A DNA stretch of 64,000 bases from JAHECE01 sp963780675 (GTDB lineage: Bacteria > Actinomycetota > Actinomycetes > Actinomycetales > JAHECE01), in assembly GCA_963780675.1 (NCBI GenBank), contig CAWACR010000003.1:1178001-1242000 (forward strand), written 5' to 3'. Shown piece by piece: positions 1 through 10,389 of the stretch. The notes beneath the pieces are model-generated. The model saw only the letters and a list, made by a program, of their open reading frames with translations. It was not told where the DNA came from and did no database searches. Positions within the stretch are counted from its first letter, which is position 1, and every line of letters starts with the position of its first letter. Both the position numbers and the translations under genes were made by a program.

Positions 1-23
1 CCGACCACCACGAGGAGGTGACC

Positions 24-116
24 ATGACCACGATCGACCCGATCCACCCCGGCGAGGTCCTACTCGAGGAAATCCGCCCCCGCGCGCAGACCCGGGCCGT
101 CCCGCCCGCGAGGTAG
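24..116 (+). pseudogene. higA: HigA-like antitoxin, N-terminal stump
   Basis: A 30-residue reading frame starts at ATG behind a good GAGGAGG ribosome site. It reads MTTIDPIHPGEVLLEE, the classic opening of HigA/VapI-type XRE antitoxins, which repress their own operon and neutralise a HigB RNase. After about 16 residues the similarity ends and the frame soon stops, so the helix-turn-helix is missing. The missing middle of a similar antitoxin, beginning at the helix-turn-helix, is present at about 33.48 kb, but the two pieces need not come from one gene. A toxin partner could lie upstream of the window. Remnant, not a working antitoxin as read. Confidence 0.6.
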
Positions 117-227
117 CGACCCGCGCGAGGGTGGGTGAAGGCGATTGCCCGCGACGACCAGCACGCCCTCGTCAGGGCGGCTGGGACCGTGTGACCACGC
201 CCGCGGTCACGGTGCCCAAGGACGCGC

Positions 228-540
228 GTGTTCGAGTTCGAGGGTGCGGAGGCGTGGGCCGCGCTGTGCCGCTCCCGCCCCATGGAGGTCACCGCCCAGA
301 AGCGACACGACTGGTTCCGTATGACGGGACGCGACGGCGGATGGGGCGTCCCCCGATGGGCGGTCATCGCCCGCGAGGACGACGCCGTACACCTCACCGC
401 CGCCGCCCACCTGAGCGGGGCCGGCACCCCGATCCACGTGGACGAGCACACCGCATCCCTCATCGCCGGCTGGAACCTCGAACGAGACGTACTGGCTCAG
501 CGATGCCCCGGCCCCGCGGGCGACGGCGTCCGTGCGGGCA
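228..540 (+). CDS. Hypothetical protein fragment
   Basis: The frame from GTG 228 gives about 95 plausible residues with a mixed composition (MFEFEGAEAWAALCRSRP, later VPRWAVIAREDDAVHL and HVDEHTASLIAGWNLERD). I do not recognise the family. The frame stays open to 1004, but beyond about 520 it runs antisense through a better supported membrane-protein gene and turns into arginine/proline-rich shadow sequence, so I place the end near 540. It may be a 3'-truncated gene left after rearrangement beside the IS30 element. No clear ribosome site precedes the start. Confidence 0.3.
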
Positions 541-541
541 G

Positions 542-1027
542 TCACGCGGCCCGGGCGTCCTGGATCAGCGCGACACCGAGGACGACCCACGCGGCCGGCA
601 TGAGCGACTCCACCGGGAGGTACTGCGAATCCATGAGTACGAAGGCGACGCCGAGCGGAACCACACCGAATGCGAGGGCCGCGAACCGGTGCCACCCGGC
701 CAGGCGACCCGGCAGCGCCAGCGCGATGCCACCGAGGAGCCCACCGAGAATCTGCGCCATGCCACCGAGCGGGTACAGGATCGAGTCCTGGCTCCCGCTG
801 CCGAGCAACGTCACGTTCGCCACTACCAGCGCGGACAGGCCCGCGGCCTGGAGCGAGAGGGCCACGACGGCGAAGCCGCCCCGAGCGGCGAGGCGGGCGC
901 GCATCAGCAGGACGAGCGCGGTGGCCCAGCCGAGCAACGCGATCGAGAACCCGATCTGGTTCGCGATCGCGGCGCCGCCGGTCGCCCCGTCGAAGAGCCC
1001 GTAGCGGAACTCCACCAGCGAGTTCAC
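542..1027 (-). CDS. Polytopic membrane protein, possibly 5'-truncated by IS30
   Basis: The 161-residue product has about five hydrophobic segments (for example IGFSIALLGWATALVLLM and ILGGLLGGIALALPG) and no recognised catalytic motif; function unknown. The start used is GTG 1027, but the frame stays open upstream to a stop at about 1133-1135 with further convincing sequence (QRTAGILAIASASLFFVNS) that completes a first membrane helix. No ATG or GTG occurs in that extension before the IS30-like sequence begins near 1171, so the native start was probably removed by the insertion. Translation from GTG 1027 would lose the first helix. Confidence 0.6.
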   Translation of the reverse strand: MNSLVEFRYGLFDGATGGAAIANQIGFSIALLGWATALVLLMRARLAARGGFAVVALSLQAAGLSALVVANVTLLGSGSQDSILYPLGGMAQILGGLLGGIALALPGRLAGWHRFAALAFGVVPLGVAFVLMDSQYLPVESLMPAAWVVLGVALIQDARAA

Positions 1028-1170
1028 GAAGAACAGCGATGCTGAGGCGATGGCCAGGATGCCGGCGGTGCGCTGCAGCGACGGACGGCTCGTGGGCGCG
1101 TGAGAAGAACTGGGGCGCCGGGTTTGAGTGTGTCAACTCGATTTGGCCCCACTGTGATGGGGCGGATTCT

Positions 1171-2456
1171 AGTAATCGACGCAACGGCCCTATTTGTAGG
1201 TTCACTATAACAGGGCGAGTGCGGCCGCGGGGGTGTTCCAGCCGAGTGTTTTCCGGGGTCGGTTGTTGAGTTCTTGCTGGACGGCGGCGAGTCGTTCGGC
1301 GGAATGGGCGTGCAGGTCGGTTCCTTTGGGGAAGTACTGGCGCAGCAGGCCGTTGGTGTTCTCGTTGGTGCCGCGCTGCCAGGGTGAGTGCGCCTCGCAG
1401 AAGTAGACGGGCATGCCGGTGGCGGCGCTGATCTGGGCGTGCTGGGCCATCTCCGAGCCCTGGTCCCAGGTCAGGGTCCGTCGCAGGTGCGGGGGCAGGT
1501 GCGGCGATCGCGGCGGTCACGGCGTCGCGGACGGCGTCGGCGGTGTGGGCGCCGGGCAGGTGCAGCAGGATGGTGTACCGGGTGGTCCGCTCGACCAGGG
1601 TGCCGATCGCGGAGCGTTCGCCGCGCCGGTGATCAGGTCGCCCTCCCAGTGGCCCGGCTCGGCGCGGTCGGCCACGGACGCGGGTCGCTCGCTGATCATC
1701 GTCATGGCGGTGCGAGCGTCCTCGGGTGCGGGCATCGGCTCGGGGTGTGGTCGTCGACGGCGGCGCCCGGTGCGCAGGGCGCGGCACGCGTCCCGGCCCA
1801 GGACACCGTCCCGGGCGTAGATCGCCTGGTAGATGGACTCCCAGGTCAGGTGGCGCGAAGGCTGGCCGGGGAAGGCCCGACGCAGGTGGTGGGCGATCTG
1901 CTCCGGGCTCCACGACTGGTCGAGCAGTCCTTGGACGTAGCCGCGCAGGAGGGCGTCCCGGGTGAGCCGACGATCGCGTGGGCGGGCGCGCCGCTGGAGG
2001 GCCTTGCGGTGCGCCAGGGCGGGGCGGTAGTCGCCGGTCTCGGTGCGGTTGCGACGGATCTCGCGGCTGATCGTCGACGCCGGCCGGCCGAGCTCGCGCC
2101 CGATCGCCCGCAGGCTGATCTTGGAGCGGACCCGGTCGGCAGATCAGCAGCCGTTCGTCCTCGGACAGGTACCGCTCGACGTCGCCTCAGCGGTCTCGAG
2201 CTTCGTCGTGGTCACGGGCGGATAGTGCAGGTCAACACCCGTCGAGCTGGGGACGGTGCGCCCGAACCGCCAGCGTGTCCCCGTCTTGCGGTGAACCCCG
2301 ACGAGTCGGCACGCTTCGGCGTTGTTCACCCCCGCGGCGATCAGTCTCGCGAATTCCTCTCGCTTCTCCGTCAACGGCGCGACGCCCGGCCGCCTTCTTC
2401 CCGTCCTGCGCGTTCCCACAATGACCTCCAACACCCCGGTGTTGCGTCATCCACTG
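1171..2456. mobile_element. IS30-family insertion sequence with imperfect terminal repeats
   Basis: The element covers a broken IS30-type transposase and is bounded by related termini: about 1171-1200 (core ATCGACGCAAC) and, inverted, about 2427-2456 (core GATGACGCAACACC). The shared GACGCAAC core and the 1.29 kb length fit IS30. It separates the start of a membrane gene (left) from the body of a tocopherol-cyclase-like gene (right), both of which lost their 5' ends. No target duplication could be assigned. Boundaries are good to roughly 10 bases. Confidence 0.65.
1205..2434 (-). pseudogene. IS30-family transposase, frameshifted
   Basis: Three blocks of one IS30 transposase lie in different frames. 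The N-terminal block (about 2434-2150) has the helix-turn-helix region EKREEFARLIAAGVNNAEAC. The middle block (about 1735-1500) has the catalytic start of the DDE domain, EPGHWEGDLITG, followed in another frame by LVERTTRYTILLHLP. The C-terminal block (1450-1205) has SPWQRGTNENTNGLLRQYFP, which carries the last catalytic glutamate region, and ends NNRPRKTLGW. Order and spacing are those of a complete protein of about 400 residues, so only small indels separate this copy from an intact one. As read it cannot make transposase. Confidence 0.85.
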
Positions 2457-2469
2457 GAACTCGCCCTGT

Positions 2470-2958
2470 CACACTCACGGGTTCCCGCGATGGTGGTGGT
2501 GGGGCCAGGCCCAGGCCTTCGCGGACCCCTCGCTCTGCGTCGCGTTCGGCGGCGGCCGGCTGGTGGCCGGCCCAGTGGGTGCAGACGTGACGGGCGCCGT
2601 GGTGCGTACGGCCGACCGGGTGTTCCGCTTCGCCCCCCCGACCGCACGCGTTGCCACCGTCGTGCGCGCGGACACGTGGCGCATCGAGGCACGCAAACCC
2701 GGCTGGCGCGCGCTCATCGAGGGCACCGGTCGCGGGGCCGCTCCGGTTGTCCTGCCCGTCCCAGTCCCGGCCGAACGCCGCAACGTCGACCGCGACTTCC
2801 AGCATCTCGCGGGCCACCTCCGCCTACGCCTGTGGCACGGACACTCGCTCGTGCTCGACGACGAGTCCCGCCTCGCCGCTCTCGAGGTCGGCTCGAGCGA
2901 CGCCCACCACGCGGCCGCGCTCGCCCACGGGTACGGGCTCACCGGGCGCGTGGACTGA
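2470..2958 (+). pseudogene. Tocopherol-cyclase-like protein, C-terminal part
   Basis: This frame carries HGFPRWWWWGQAQAF, then a long strand-rich stretch, and ends with GHLRLRLWHGHSLVLDDESR and LAALEVGS. The W-rich WGQAQ segment and the terminal ALEVG motif match the tocopherol cyclase family (PF14249), beta-barrel proteins that cyclise or bind prenylquinols in plants and occur in bacteria with unknown substrates. About the first half of the family length is missing, and the break coincides with the right end of the IS30 element. There is no start codon with a ribosome site at the beginning of the similarity. Most likely a remnant; the family call rests on motif recall. Confidence 0.55.
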
Positions 2959-2978
2959 CCCACCGAACGCGGGTCAGG

Positions 2979-4475
2979 TCATGCCTGCCGGTGAGTGTGG
3001 GTGCGCAGTGGTTGGGTGGCGGGCCCTTCGAGCACGGCTCCGTCCGGTGCGAAGCGGGAGCCGTGCAGGGGGCAGTCCCAGGAGTGTTCGGCGTCGTTCC
3101 ACGCCACGATCCCGCCCAGGTGGGGGCAGACGGCGCACAGGCGACGGGTGCGGCCCTCCACGGTGCTCACTGCCGTTGGGAACTGCCCGTCGAGCTCGAC
3201 GCGCCCCTTGCCCTCGGGTGGAACCACGCCCGAGGAATGCACCCGCGGGCGCACCCAATCGCCGGCCAGGCGAGTGGTGACGTCACCGCCGACACGCACC
3301 GCCCGCCCGAGACCGGTCAGCTCGTTCGGGCGCCAGGTGCGAACCGCGCGGGCCCACGGCATGTGGCCCCCGAGGATCCGCCCGGACAGGGCCAGAGACG
3401 CGGCGACCGCCAGGGCCAGACCCCACTTGTCGTATCCGGTCGCGACGAGGACCCGGTCCGAGCCGGGTAGCAGCGGTCCGACGAGGGGCAGCTGGTCAGA
3501 GCTGCGGTAGTCCTGCGCCGACCACGTGTGCGTGGTCACCGCGCCCGGGAAGTGCGCCGCGGCCCAGTCCCGCAGCTCGGCCACGTGGTCGGCCGTGGAG
3601 GCCGCGCGGCCCACCACGTGCCCGGACCCGCCGACCACCAGCCGTGCGCCGTCACCCGTTCCGGCTGTGCGGAGGGATCGGGTGGGCTGCTCCGCCGAGA
3701 TGTACATCTCGGCGGGCAGGTCGCCGGGGACGCGCAGCGCGATCGCGTAGGAGCGGAGAGGCTCCAGACGGGCGAAGAAGCCGCCGCGGCGCAGGATCGG
3801 CGTGCCAGTGGCCAGCACGACACGGTCGGCGAACATCTCGCCCTCCTCCAGCAGGACCCGGCACGGGTTCCCCGACCGGACCCCGCGCACACGAGCGCCC
3901 TCGAAAATCTGCCCACCGTGGTGCGTGATGTCGCGGGCCAGCGCAAGGAGGACGTCCAGGGGCTCGATCTGGGCCTGGTCCGCCAGTCGCACGGCCCCGA
4001 AGGTGGGCAACGGCAGACCAGCGTCCTCCAGCCACTCCACCGCGAGGCCCGCGGACTGCGCCGCTTGATGCACCTCGACCGCGCGGGCGCGACCTTCCCT
4101 CGTCTGAGCGAAGGTGATGTCCGCACACCGGCGCACGGGCACGTCGCGCTCCGCGCAGTAGCGCAGGAGCCACGCCTGCCCCTCCGCGTTCGCCTCGACA
4201 TAGTTGCGCAGGGTTTCAGGGTTGTGCTGACGCGCTATGCGGGCCAGCTTCGTGCCCTGCAGCAGCGTCACCTTCCCCGTGGTGTTCCCGGTCGTCACAG
4301 CCCCCAGACGCCGGGCCTCGACCACCGCCACCCGGCAGCCCGCGCGCGCGAGCAGCAACGCCGTCGTCAACCCCGTCAGCCCGCCACCCACCACCACCAC
4401 GTCGAAGCGGCCACCGGACGGCACGCGCGGGAAGTGGGGTCGATCAGGCCGGTCCAACCACAGCGACGTCACCAC
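2979..4475 (-). CDS. FAD-dependent oxidoreductase with C-terminal Rieske [2Fe-2S] domain
   Basis: The product (about 498 residues from GTG 4475; GTG 4472 is equally possible) begins with a Rossmann FAD site, VVVVGGGLTGLTTALLLARA, followed by a DAO-type oxidase domain to about residue 370. The last 110 residues form a Rieske domain with CAVCPHLGG and WDCPLHGSRF, supplying the two Cys and two His ligands of a [2Fe-2S] cluster. This two-domain architecture is common in actinobacteria and firmicutes and is thought to pass electrons between an amine or hydroxy substrate, FAD and the cluster; the substrate is unknown. It stands alone, converging on the tocopherol-cyclase remnant. Length is normal for the family and no frameshift is seen. 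Confidence 0.88.
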   Translation of the reverse strand: MVTSLWLDRPDRPHFPRVPSGGRFDVVVVGGGLTGLTTALLLARAGCRVAVVEARRLGAVTTGNTTGKVTLLQGTKLARIARQHNPETLRNYVEANAEGQAWLLRYCAERDVPVRRCADITFAQTREGRARAVEVHQAAQSAGLAVEWLEDAGLPLPTFGAVRLADQAQIEPLDVLLALARDITHHGGQIFEGARVRGVRSGNPCRVLLEEGEMFADRVVLATGTPILRRGGFFARLEPLRSYAIALRVPGDLPAEMYISAEQPTRSLRTAGTGDGARLVVGGSGHVVGRAASTADHVAELRDWAAAHFPGAVTTHTWSAQDYRSSDQLPLVGPLLPGSDRVLVATGYDKWGLALAVAASLALSGRILGGHMPWARAVRTWRPNELTGLGRAVRVGGDVTTRLAGDWVRPRVHSSGVVPPEGKGRVELDGQFPTAVSTVEGRTRRLCAVCPHLGGIVAWNDAEHSWDCPLHGSRFAPDGAVLEGPATQPLRTHTHRQA

Positions 4476-5066
4476 GCCACCATCCCGACCAGGAAGCGCT
4501 CCCCCAGCACACTGCGCCAGCCGACTCGGCCGGGCGCCGCACCTGCAACGTTCATCAGTGCCCCGTCCCCGTACAGATCCCGACGCACAACCGCACGGCC
4601 GCCCACGGCGACACGACGACCCACGAAGGACCCGCCCGTTCAACAGTAATCCCCGAACCCGCACTCCGGCCGCCCCTCACACCCGAGCACCGCAGGAACA
4701 CGCCAGATCGCCTCCCCCCGGGGACGGCCCCGCGGGTTCTACGGCCACCTCCCGGACGCGCAGAATGCGGTGACGGTTCACGGGGTCGAAGCGCTCGTGA
4801 CTTGTTGAGCGTCTCTGCGGATGTCGTTCAACGGCGGGTGGTCCGTCATCGGACTTGCCGACGGTGCCGGGCGGGTCGTGGTTCGTCGGCGTCAGCACCG
4901 CGACGACGATGCCTGGGTGCTTGGTCGGCGGCCCGGGGCGGTCGTCGCTGTGACGGGGGTGCCGTCGACGGCATGGGCGTGACGGGCAGGCCCGGCGGGG
5001 AGGCTGGTTCCACACGAGGTGGCCCCTCCCGGCGCCGGGCGTGGTAGGCAAGGCTCCTTCGCGTGG
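4476..5066. other. Intergenic stretch, no supported gene
   Basis: About 590 bases with only shadow reading frames. The last 100 bases (around 5000-5050, core CACGAGGTGGCCCCTCCC) resemble the leader often seen before DUF6431 genes in IS481-associated units, but I cannot define an element end here. Nothing else recognised. Confidence 0.4.
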
Positions 5067-5666
5067 ATGGGGACCTGGGTCGTGTTCGTCGTGCTGTGCG
5101 CGCAGGAGGCCGAGCAGGAGCTGCTCGCCGGCCGCGTGTCGTGCCCGCGCTGCGCGGGCGTGCTGCGTCCGCACGGGTGGGCGCGCCATCGCACGGTGCG
5201 CGGGCCGGGTGCCGCCAGGGTGGGCGTGACCCCACGGCGGGCGCGCTGCGCGTCCTGCTCGAGGACGCAGGTCCTGCTGCCGGCCGAGCTGTGCGCGCGG
5301 CGGGCCGACACCGCCGAGGTGATCGGGATGGCCCTGGTCGAGAAGGCGCTCGGGTCGGGGTGGCGGACCATCGCAGCCCGCACCGCCCGGCCGGCCTCCA
5401 CGGTCCGGCGGTGGTTACGTGCAGCCCGCCGCGAACACGCCGACTGGCTGAACCAGCGCGCCGCGGGACGCGCCGCCCGCCTCGGCGTAGACGTCGTCGA
5501 CCCGTGGCGCACACCGCGCGGGGCCCTGGCCGCCGCGCTGGACGTCCTGCTGCGCACCGCCGAGGCCTACCGGCGGCGTCTGGGGTGGTCCGACCCGCTC
5601 TGGTCGGTGGCCAACTCCCTGGCCGGCGGCCGACTCTTGGCCCGCCGCGGCGCACCTGAGAGGTGA
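5067..5666 (+). CDS. DUF6431 zinc-ribbon/helix-turn-helix protein
   Basis: Starting at ATG 5067 the 199-residue product has an N-terminal zinc-ribbon with CPRCAGVLRPHGW and CASCSRT (two Cys pairs), then a helix-turn-helix region, WRTIAARTARPASTVRRWLRA. This is the DUF6431 arrangement found in many actinobacteria beside IS481-type or other DDE integrases, where it probably acts as an accessory DNA-binding protein. Here the usual downstream transposase is absent; after the stop comes non-coding DNA and then the CorA gene on the other strand. It therefore looks like an orphan left from a mobile unit. The longer GTG/ATG start at 5019 adds residues that do not fit the family. Confidence 0.7.
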   Translation: MGTWVVFVVLCAQEAEQELLAGRVSCPRCAGVLRPHGWARHRTVRGPGAARVGVTPRRARCASCSRTQVLLPAELCARRADTAEVIGMALVEKALGSGWRTIAARTARPASTVRRWLRAARREHADWLNQRAAGRAARLGVDVVDPWRTPRGALAAALDVLLRTAEAYRRRLGWSDPLWSVANSLAGGRLLARRGAPER

Positions 5667-6017
5667 CCCGCCGCCCCTTCGCGTGCCCCAGCGCAGCCGT
5701 CAGCATGACGACCACGACGTCACCGTTCCGACCACGCCGTCACCTCGCCGACGAACCACCCGAAACCCGTCTCCATCCACAGCGACCGCATCATCGTCAG
5801 AACCAGTGACGGTCAACAGTGACTCCGGTTGGCGCTCGGTGGCCGGCTCGAACGGCAGGGGGCACGGAGACTTCCTGTCTCTCGTGACGTTGGCCCTCGG
5901 GCCCGATCTCGCCGACGGCCACCTACCCTGCGGGGGCTTCGGGGTCTTCTTCCAGCAGGTCAAGACGCGGTCGCCGTTCGCCGAACTCGCCCCTGCGAGA
6001 CGAGCGGCTACCCGGAC
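5667..6017. other. Intergenic stretch, no supported gene
   Basis: About 350 bases between the convergent DUF6431 and corA genes. No reading frame with a recognisable product, RNA or strong hairpin was found. The missing partner transposase of the DUF6431 unit would be expected here and is not present. Confidence 0.4.
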
Positions 6018-7085
6018 TCAGAACCAGCGGCGTTTGCGGAACATCGCGATCATCGCGACGGCCACGACCCCGCAGACGGCCCAGAACGCTGGGTAGCCCC
6101 AGGACTGTCCGAGCTCGGGGAAGGTGTGGAAATTCATGCCGTAGACCCCGGCGAGGAAGGTCAGGGGGATGAAGATCGTGCCGATGACTGTGAGGACCTT
6201 CATGACCTCGTTGGTGCGGGAGGAGACGGACGAGCGGTAGGACTCGGTCAGGTCGTTGGCGCGGTCGCGGTAGGTCTCGATGATCTCGACGACTTGGACG
6301 ATGTGGTCGTAGAGGTCGTGGAGGTAGACTTTCGTGGTCTCGCTCATGCACTCGTGGGGGTCGCGCTGGAGTGCGGCGACGACCTCCCGGAGTGGCCAGA
6401 CGCTCGATCGCAGCAATGTGAGTTGGCGCTTGTCGTTCTGGATCGCGGTGAGGAGCGCGCGGTCGGCGCTGTCGAGCACCTCGGACTCCAGTCGCTCCAG
6501 TTCGGCGTCGAAGTGGTCGATGATCGGGAAGCAGGCGTCGACGATGGCGTCCAGCAAGGCGTAGGTCAGGAAGGACGCGTCGTTGCCGCGCAGCCGGGAG
6601 CCTTTCGCATCGAGGCGCTGGCGGATCGGCTCCCACACGTCGCTGGAGCGGTGCTGGAACGTGAGCACGGTCGTGTGGCCGAGGAAGATCGAAACGGACG
6701 AGCTCGCCAACTGCTCGTCGGCGAAGTGCAGCGCCCGGGCGGTGATGAACAGGCGGGCGTTGAGACCGCTGCCCTCGCCGCCGTACGCGTCGATCTTGGG
6801 GCGCTGCGTGCGGCTGAAGAGGTCCTCCACAGCGAGCGGGTGGAGCTCGTACTTGGTCGCGACCGCGTGGATCAGACCGGGGTCGCTCACGCTGTCAACG
6901 TCGATCCACCGCACCACGGACCACTCAGGTCGGTGATGCTCGAGGAAAGCTGCGAGGTCCGTCACCACCTGCGTGTGGACCTGCGTAGGGCTGTAGTCCA
7001 CGCACGTGACCACGACGGGACGGACCGCCGTACCGTCTGACCCGTCGGCTGCGTGCGTGCCGGGTGCTCCGCCGCCCGTTGCCAA
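6018..7085 (-). CDS. corA: CorA-type magnesium/divalent cation channel
   Basis: The 355-residue product has a long soluble N-terminal domain followed by two C-terminal membrane helices with the family signature YGMNFHTFPE after the first helix; GMN forms the selectivity loop of the pentameric CorA channel in the inner membrane. The sequence VLTVIGTIFIPLTFLAGV is the pore helix and the tail ends in basic FRKRRWF, as in other family members. Start TTG 7085 is chosen because GAGGAGG lies eight bases upstream and the length then matches the family; upstream in-frame sequence is arginine/proline rich and unconvincing. It faces a cation P-type ATPase gene across a 580-base gap. Confidence 0.9.
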   Translation of the reverse strand: MATGGGAPGTHAADGSDGTAVRPVVVTCVDYSPTQVHTQVVTDLAAFLEHHRPEWSVVRWIDVDSVSDPGLIHAVATKYELHPLAVEDLFSRTQRPKIDAYGGEGSGLNARLFITARALHFADEQLASSSVSIFLGHTTVLTFQHRSSDVWEPIRQRLDAKGSRLRGNDASFLTYALLDAIVDACFPIIDHFDAELERLESEVLDSADRALLTAIQNDKRQLTLLRSSVWPLREVVAALQRDPHECMSETTKVYLHDLYDHIVQVVEIIETYRDRANDLTESYRSSVSSRTNEVMKVLTVIGTIFIPLTFLAGVYGMNFHTFPELGQSWGYPAFWAVCGVVAVAMIAMFRKRRWF

Positions 7086-7100
7086 GGTGGTGACCTCCTC
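7086..7100 (-). promoter_or_regulatory. Ribosome binding site deciding a TTG start for corA
   Basis: On the minus strand GAGGAGG (7094-7100) lies eight bases before TTG 7085. There is no in-frame ATG or GTG at a better spacing, so this site supports the TTG start. Confidence 0.6.
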
Positions 7101-7668
7101 ACCGCTCCCGCTGACTGGGCCCGTGACTGCCGTCGACGCGTCCGCGGCGTCCGAGCCTAACGCTAGGGGTCGAGGCGCGACGCGGTGCGAGCGTGTGGAA
7201 TCGAATCCTCCCCCTGCCTCGACTTGGGGCAGGTCGACACGGCTCCAGGCCGGCGAGGGGCCGCAGCCGGCTCCGGTCCGTCGAACCGCGAGACCCAGAT
7301 GGGTCAGGCCGTGCCGGGCGCCGACCGCCAGGCGGTGTCGGTGCGGGTGCTCGCAGTCCACCCGCACCGACAGGTTCCGAAGGTCCCCGTGGAGGGAATC
7401 GTCGGAGCCCTGACCGGCTGACCCGATTCGCGGGTGAGCTGGGGCATGCTCGTGGGGTGTGTGGCCGTTCACCGGCACCCACATCGGGCTCGGCGGTGAC
7501 ACGACCGGTCCACAGGCTCACTCGAGAGGCCGTCGCTCGCGCGGGGCAGTGAGGCGGCCAGGTGGCGCGTCCTCACGCGCCCAGGGCATTGTCTGACGCG
7601 GGTCGCCCCGGGCCCCGCGTCGTGGCCGGGGGTGCGCGATCGGTGTCCGGGGCCGGGATCTGGGGAGC
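7101..7668. other. Intergenic stretch between divergent corA and cation ATPase genes
   Basis: About 570 bases with only shadow frames. It must hold the divergent promoters, but I cannot pick out convincing -35/-10 pairs. No hairpin or riboswitch of the magnesium-responsive kind was recognised. Confidence 0.35.
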
Positions 7669-10389
7669 ATGCTCGGTGGGGTGAGGGATCACTCCGCGGA
7701 GGGACGTCCCGGCGCGGGTGTCGTCAGCCCCGAGGGTGCGGGTGGGGTCGCTGGGCTGATCGGATCACGGCAGGGGATGTCCACGGCCGAGGCTGCCGTG
7801 CGCCTGGCGGCCGACGGGCCCAACCGGCTGCCTCCGCCGCGCAGACCTTCGGCGGTGCGCCGGTTCGTCGGCCAGGTGGTCCACCTGTTCGCGTTGATGC
7901 TGTGGGTTGCGGCGGGACTGGCGGTGGCTGCGGGGATGCCGCAACTCGGGGCCGCGATCGTGGTCGTGATCCTCCTCAACGCGGTCTTCTCCTTCCTCCA
8001 GGAGAGCCGGGCCGATCGCGCGGCCGAGCGGCTGCGCGACCTCCTGCCCGCCCGGGTCAGCGTGCGTCGGGACGGGCGGCGGGTCGAGGTCGAAGCCAGT
8101 GACGTGGTGCGCGGCGACCTGCTCGTGCTCGAGCGCGGGCGACCGGGTTCCGGCCGACGCCGACCTCGTGGTCGCCCACGGCCTGCTCCTGGACACCTCC
8201 CTGCTCACGGGTGAGAGCGAACCGGCCGCAGTCGAAGCCGGAGCCCGCGTCTACGCGGGCACGTTCGTCGTCGAGGGCGAGGGTGAGGCGCTGGTCAGCG
8301 CGACCGGGACGCACACCCGCCTGGCGGAGATCGCCCGGCTGACGACGGCGACACCCAAACCCGTCACCCCCCTCACCAAGGCACTGCACCGGGCGGTACG
8401 CGCCATCTCAGCGATCGCCCTCGGAGTGGGCGTGGCGTTCTTCGCCGTCGCTCTCGCCCTTGGCACCCCGCCGACTGACGGGTTCGTCTTCGCGATCGGC
8501 GTCACGGTCGCACTCGTCCCCGAGGCCCTGCTGCCCACCGTGACTCTGTCCCTCGCCTGGGGGGCCGAGCAGATGGCACGGCGCAAGGTGCTGGTCCGCG
8601 AACTGGAGGCGGTCGAGACCCTTGGCTCGACCACGTTCATCTGCACCGACAAGACCGGGACCCTGACCCGCAACGAGATGACGGTCATCGAAGCGTGGAC
8701 ACCTGCCGGGGCCGCCCGGGTTAGCGAACCGGGGTACTCGCCGGTCGCGGACGTCGCGCTGTCCGACGACGCCGCTCGGGACGCCGTCATCCGCCTCGCC
8801 CAGGCGGGCGTGTCCCTGCTCGGCGGGGTACGCCGTGGAGCTCGACGGCGCGTGGCGGGCGCACGGGGACCCGATGGAGGCCGCGATCGACGTCTTCGCC
8901 CGCCGGCTCGGGCTCGAGACCCCCGCAGGGCACACAGTGCCCGAGGGCGGGGCCCGGTTCCCGTTCGACCCGCGCCGGCGCCGGATGTCCCTCGTGCAGT
9001 CCGGGACCGTGCTGGTCAAGGGCGCGCCGGACGCGGTCCTGCCGCTGTGCGTGGGGCCCGACCCCGACGCCGCGCACGCCGCGCACGAGGCTTTGACCGC
9101 GCGCGGCCTGCGGGTGCTCGCCGTCGCTGGACGCCCGGTGGGCGAGCGGCCCCCGGCCGACGGCCGAGGAGGCCGAGCGGGATCTCTGGATCTACGGCCT
9201 CCTCGCGCTGGAGGACCCCCCACGCTCGGACGTCCACCAGGCGCTGGAGGCGTGCCGCCGGGCGGGTATCACCGTCGCGATGGTCACCGGGGACCACCCG
9301 GCGACGGCTGCGGCGATTGCGACCGAGGTAGGCCTGCGGGGTCCCGGCGACCCGGTGCTCGCGGGGACCGACCTGCCGCAGGACGAGGACGCTCTCGGGG
9401 AGCTCCTCGACCGCCCCGGCGTCGTCGTCGCGCGCGTGTCCCCCGAGCAGAAGCAACGGATCGCGCGAGCGCTGCGAGCCAGGGGTCACGTGGTGGCGAT
9501 GACCGGGGACGGCGTCAACGACGGCCCGGCGCTGCACGAGGCGAACATCGGCATCGCCATGGGCGCCTCTGGCACCGACGTCGCACGCGAGGCAGCCGAC
9601 CTGGTCCTGCTCGACGACCACTTCGCCTCGATCGTGGCCGGCATCGAGCAAGGCCGGGCCACGTACGTCAACATGCGGCGGTTCCTCACCTACCACCTCA
9701 CGGACAACGTAGCCGAGCTGACGCCGTTCGTCGTGTGGGTGCTCTCGGGGGGCCAGTTTCCCCTCGCGCTCGGAGTGCTGCAGATCCTCGCCCTGGACAT
9801 CGCGACCGACACCCTCTCAGCAACGGCCCTGGGCGCCGAACCCCCGGCCAAGCACCTGCTCGACGGGCCGCCCGTCTCGGGGCGCCTCATGAACGTCACC
9901 GTCCTGCGGCGCGCGTTCGCCCTATTCGGGCCCACCGAAGCCGCGGTCGCGATGCTCGCGTTCGTGGTCTCCTTCCTCGCCGCCGGGTGGCGGCCGGGCG
10001 ATCCCTACCCGGTGGGCGAGGTGCTGGCCGCGGCCTCCGGGGCGGCGTTCATCGCGGTCGTGCTCGGGCAAGTGGCCAACGCGTTCGCCTGCCGGAGCTC
10101 GACCCGCTGGCCCGGAGCGCTTGGCTGGACCACCAACAGGCTGCTCATCCCGGCAGTGTGTGGCGGGTTGGCCATCGCCCTCGCACTCCTTTGGATCCCG
10201 GCCCTCGCCGACGCACTCGGCCAGTCCACCCCACCCGCGGCAGGGTGGATCGTCGCGTTCAGCTGCCCGGCCGCGGTCCTCGCCCTCGACTGGCTCGACA
10301 AGAAGATCCGGGCGAGGCGCGCCCCACCCCCACACCAGAGCGCGCCCGCGGGACAAGAACGGGACCACCGGCGCTCCACCGCAACCTGA
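7669..10389 (+). pseudogene. P-type cation-transporting ATPase, three frameshifts
   Basis: One P2-type ATPase of about 905 residues is spread over frames 1, 2, 3 and back to 1. Visible parts in order: N-terminal cation-ATPase domain and first helices (ALMLWVAAGLAVAAG), actuator loop DTSLLTGESEPA, fourth helix with PEALLPTV, phosphorylation site CTDKTGTLTRNEM, nucleotide domain KGAPDAVLP, hinge MTGDGVNDGPAL, then six C-terminal helices. The breaks near 8145, 8795 and 9155 each need removal of one base from a G or C run (GGG, GGG, CCCCC) to restore an uninterrupted protein. That pattern suggests sequence error. The transported ion is uncertain; Ca2+, Na+ or K+ types share this layout. Confidence 0.85.

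Noticed and set aside
7180..7230. tRNA T-arm-like stretch GAATCGAATCC
   Set aside because: No matching acceptor or anticodon stems could be built around it.
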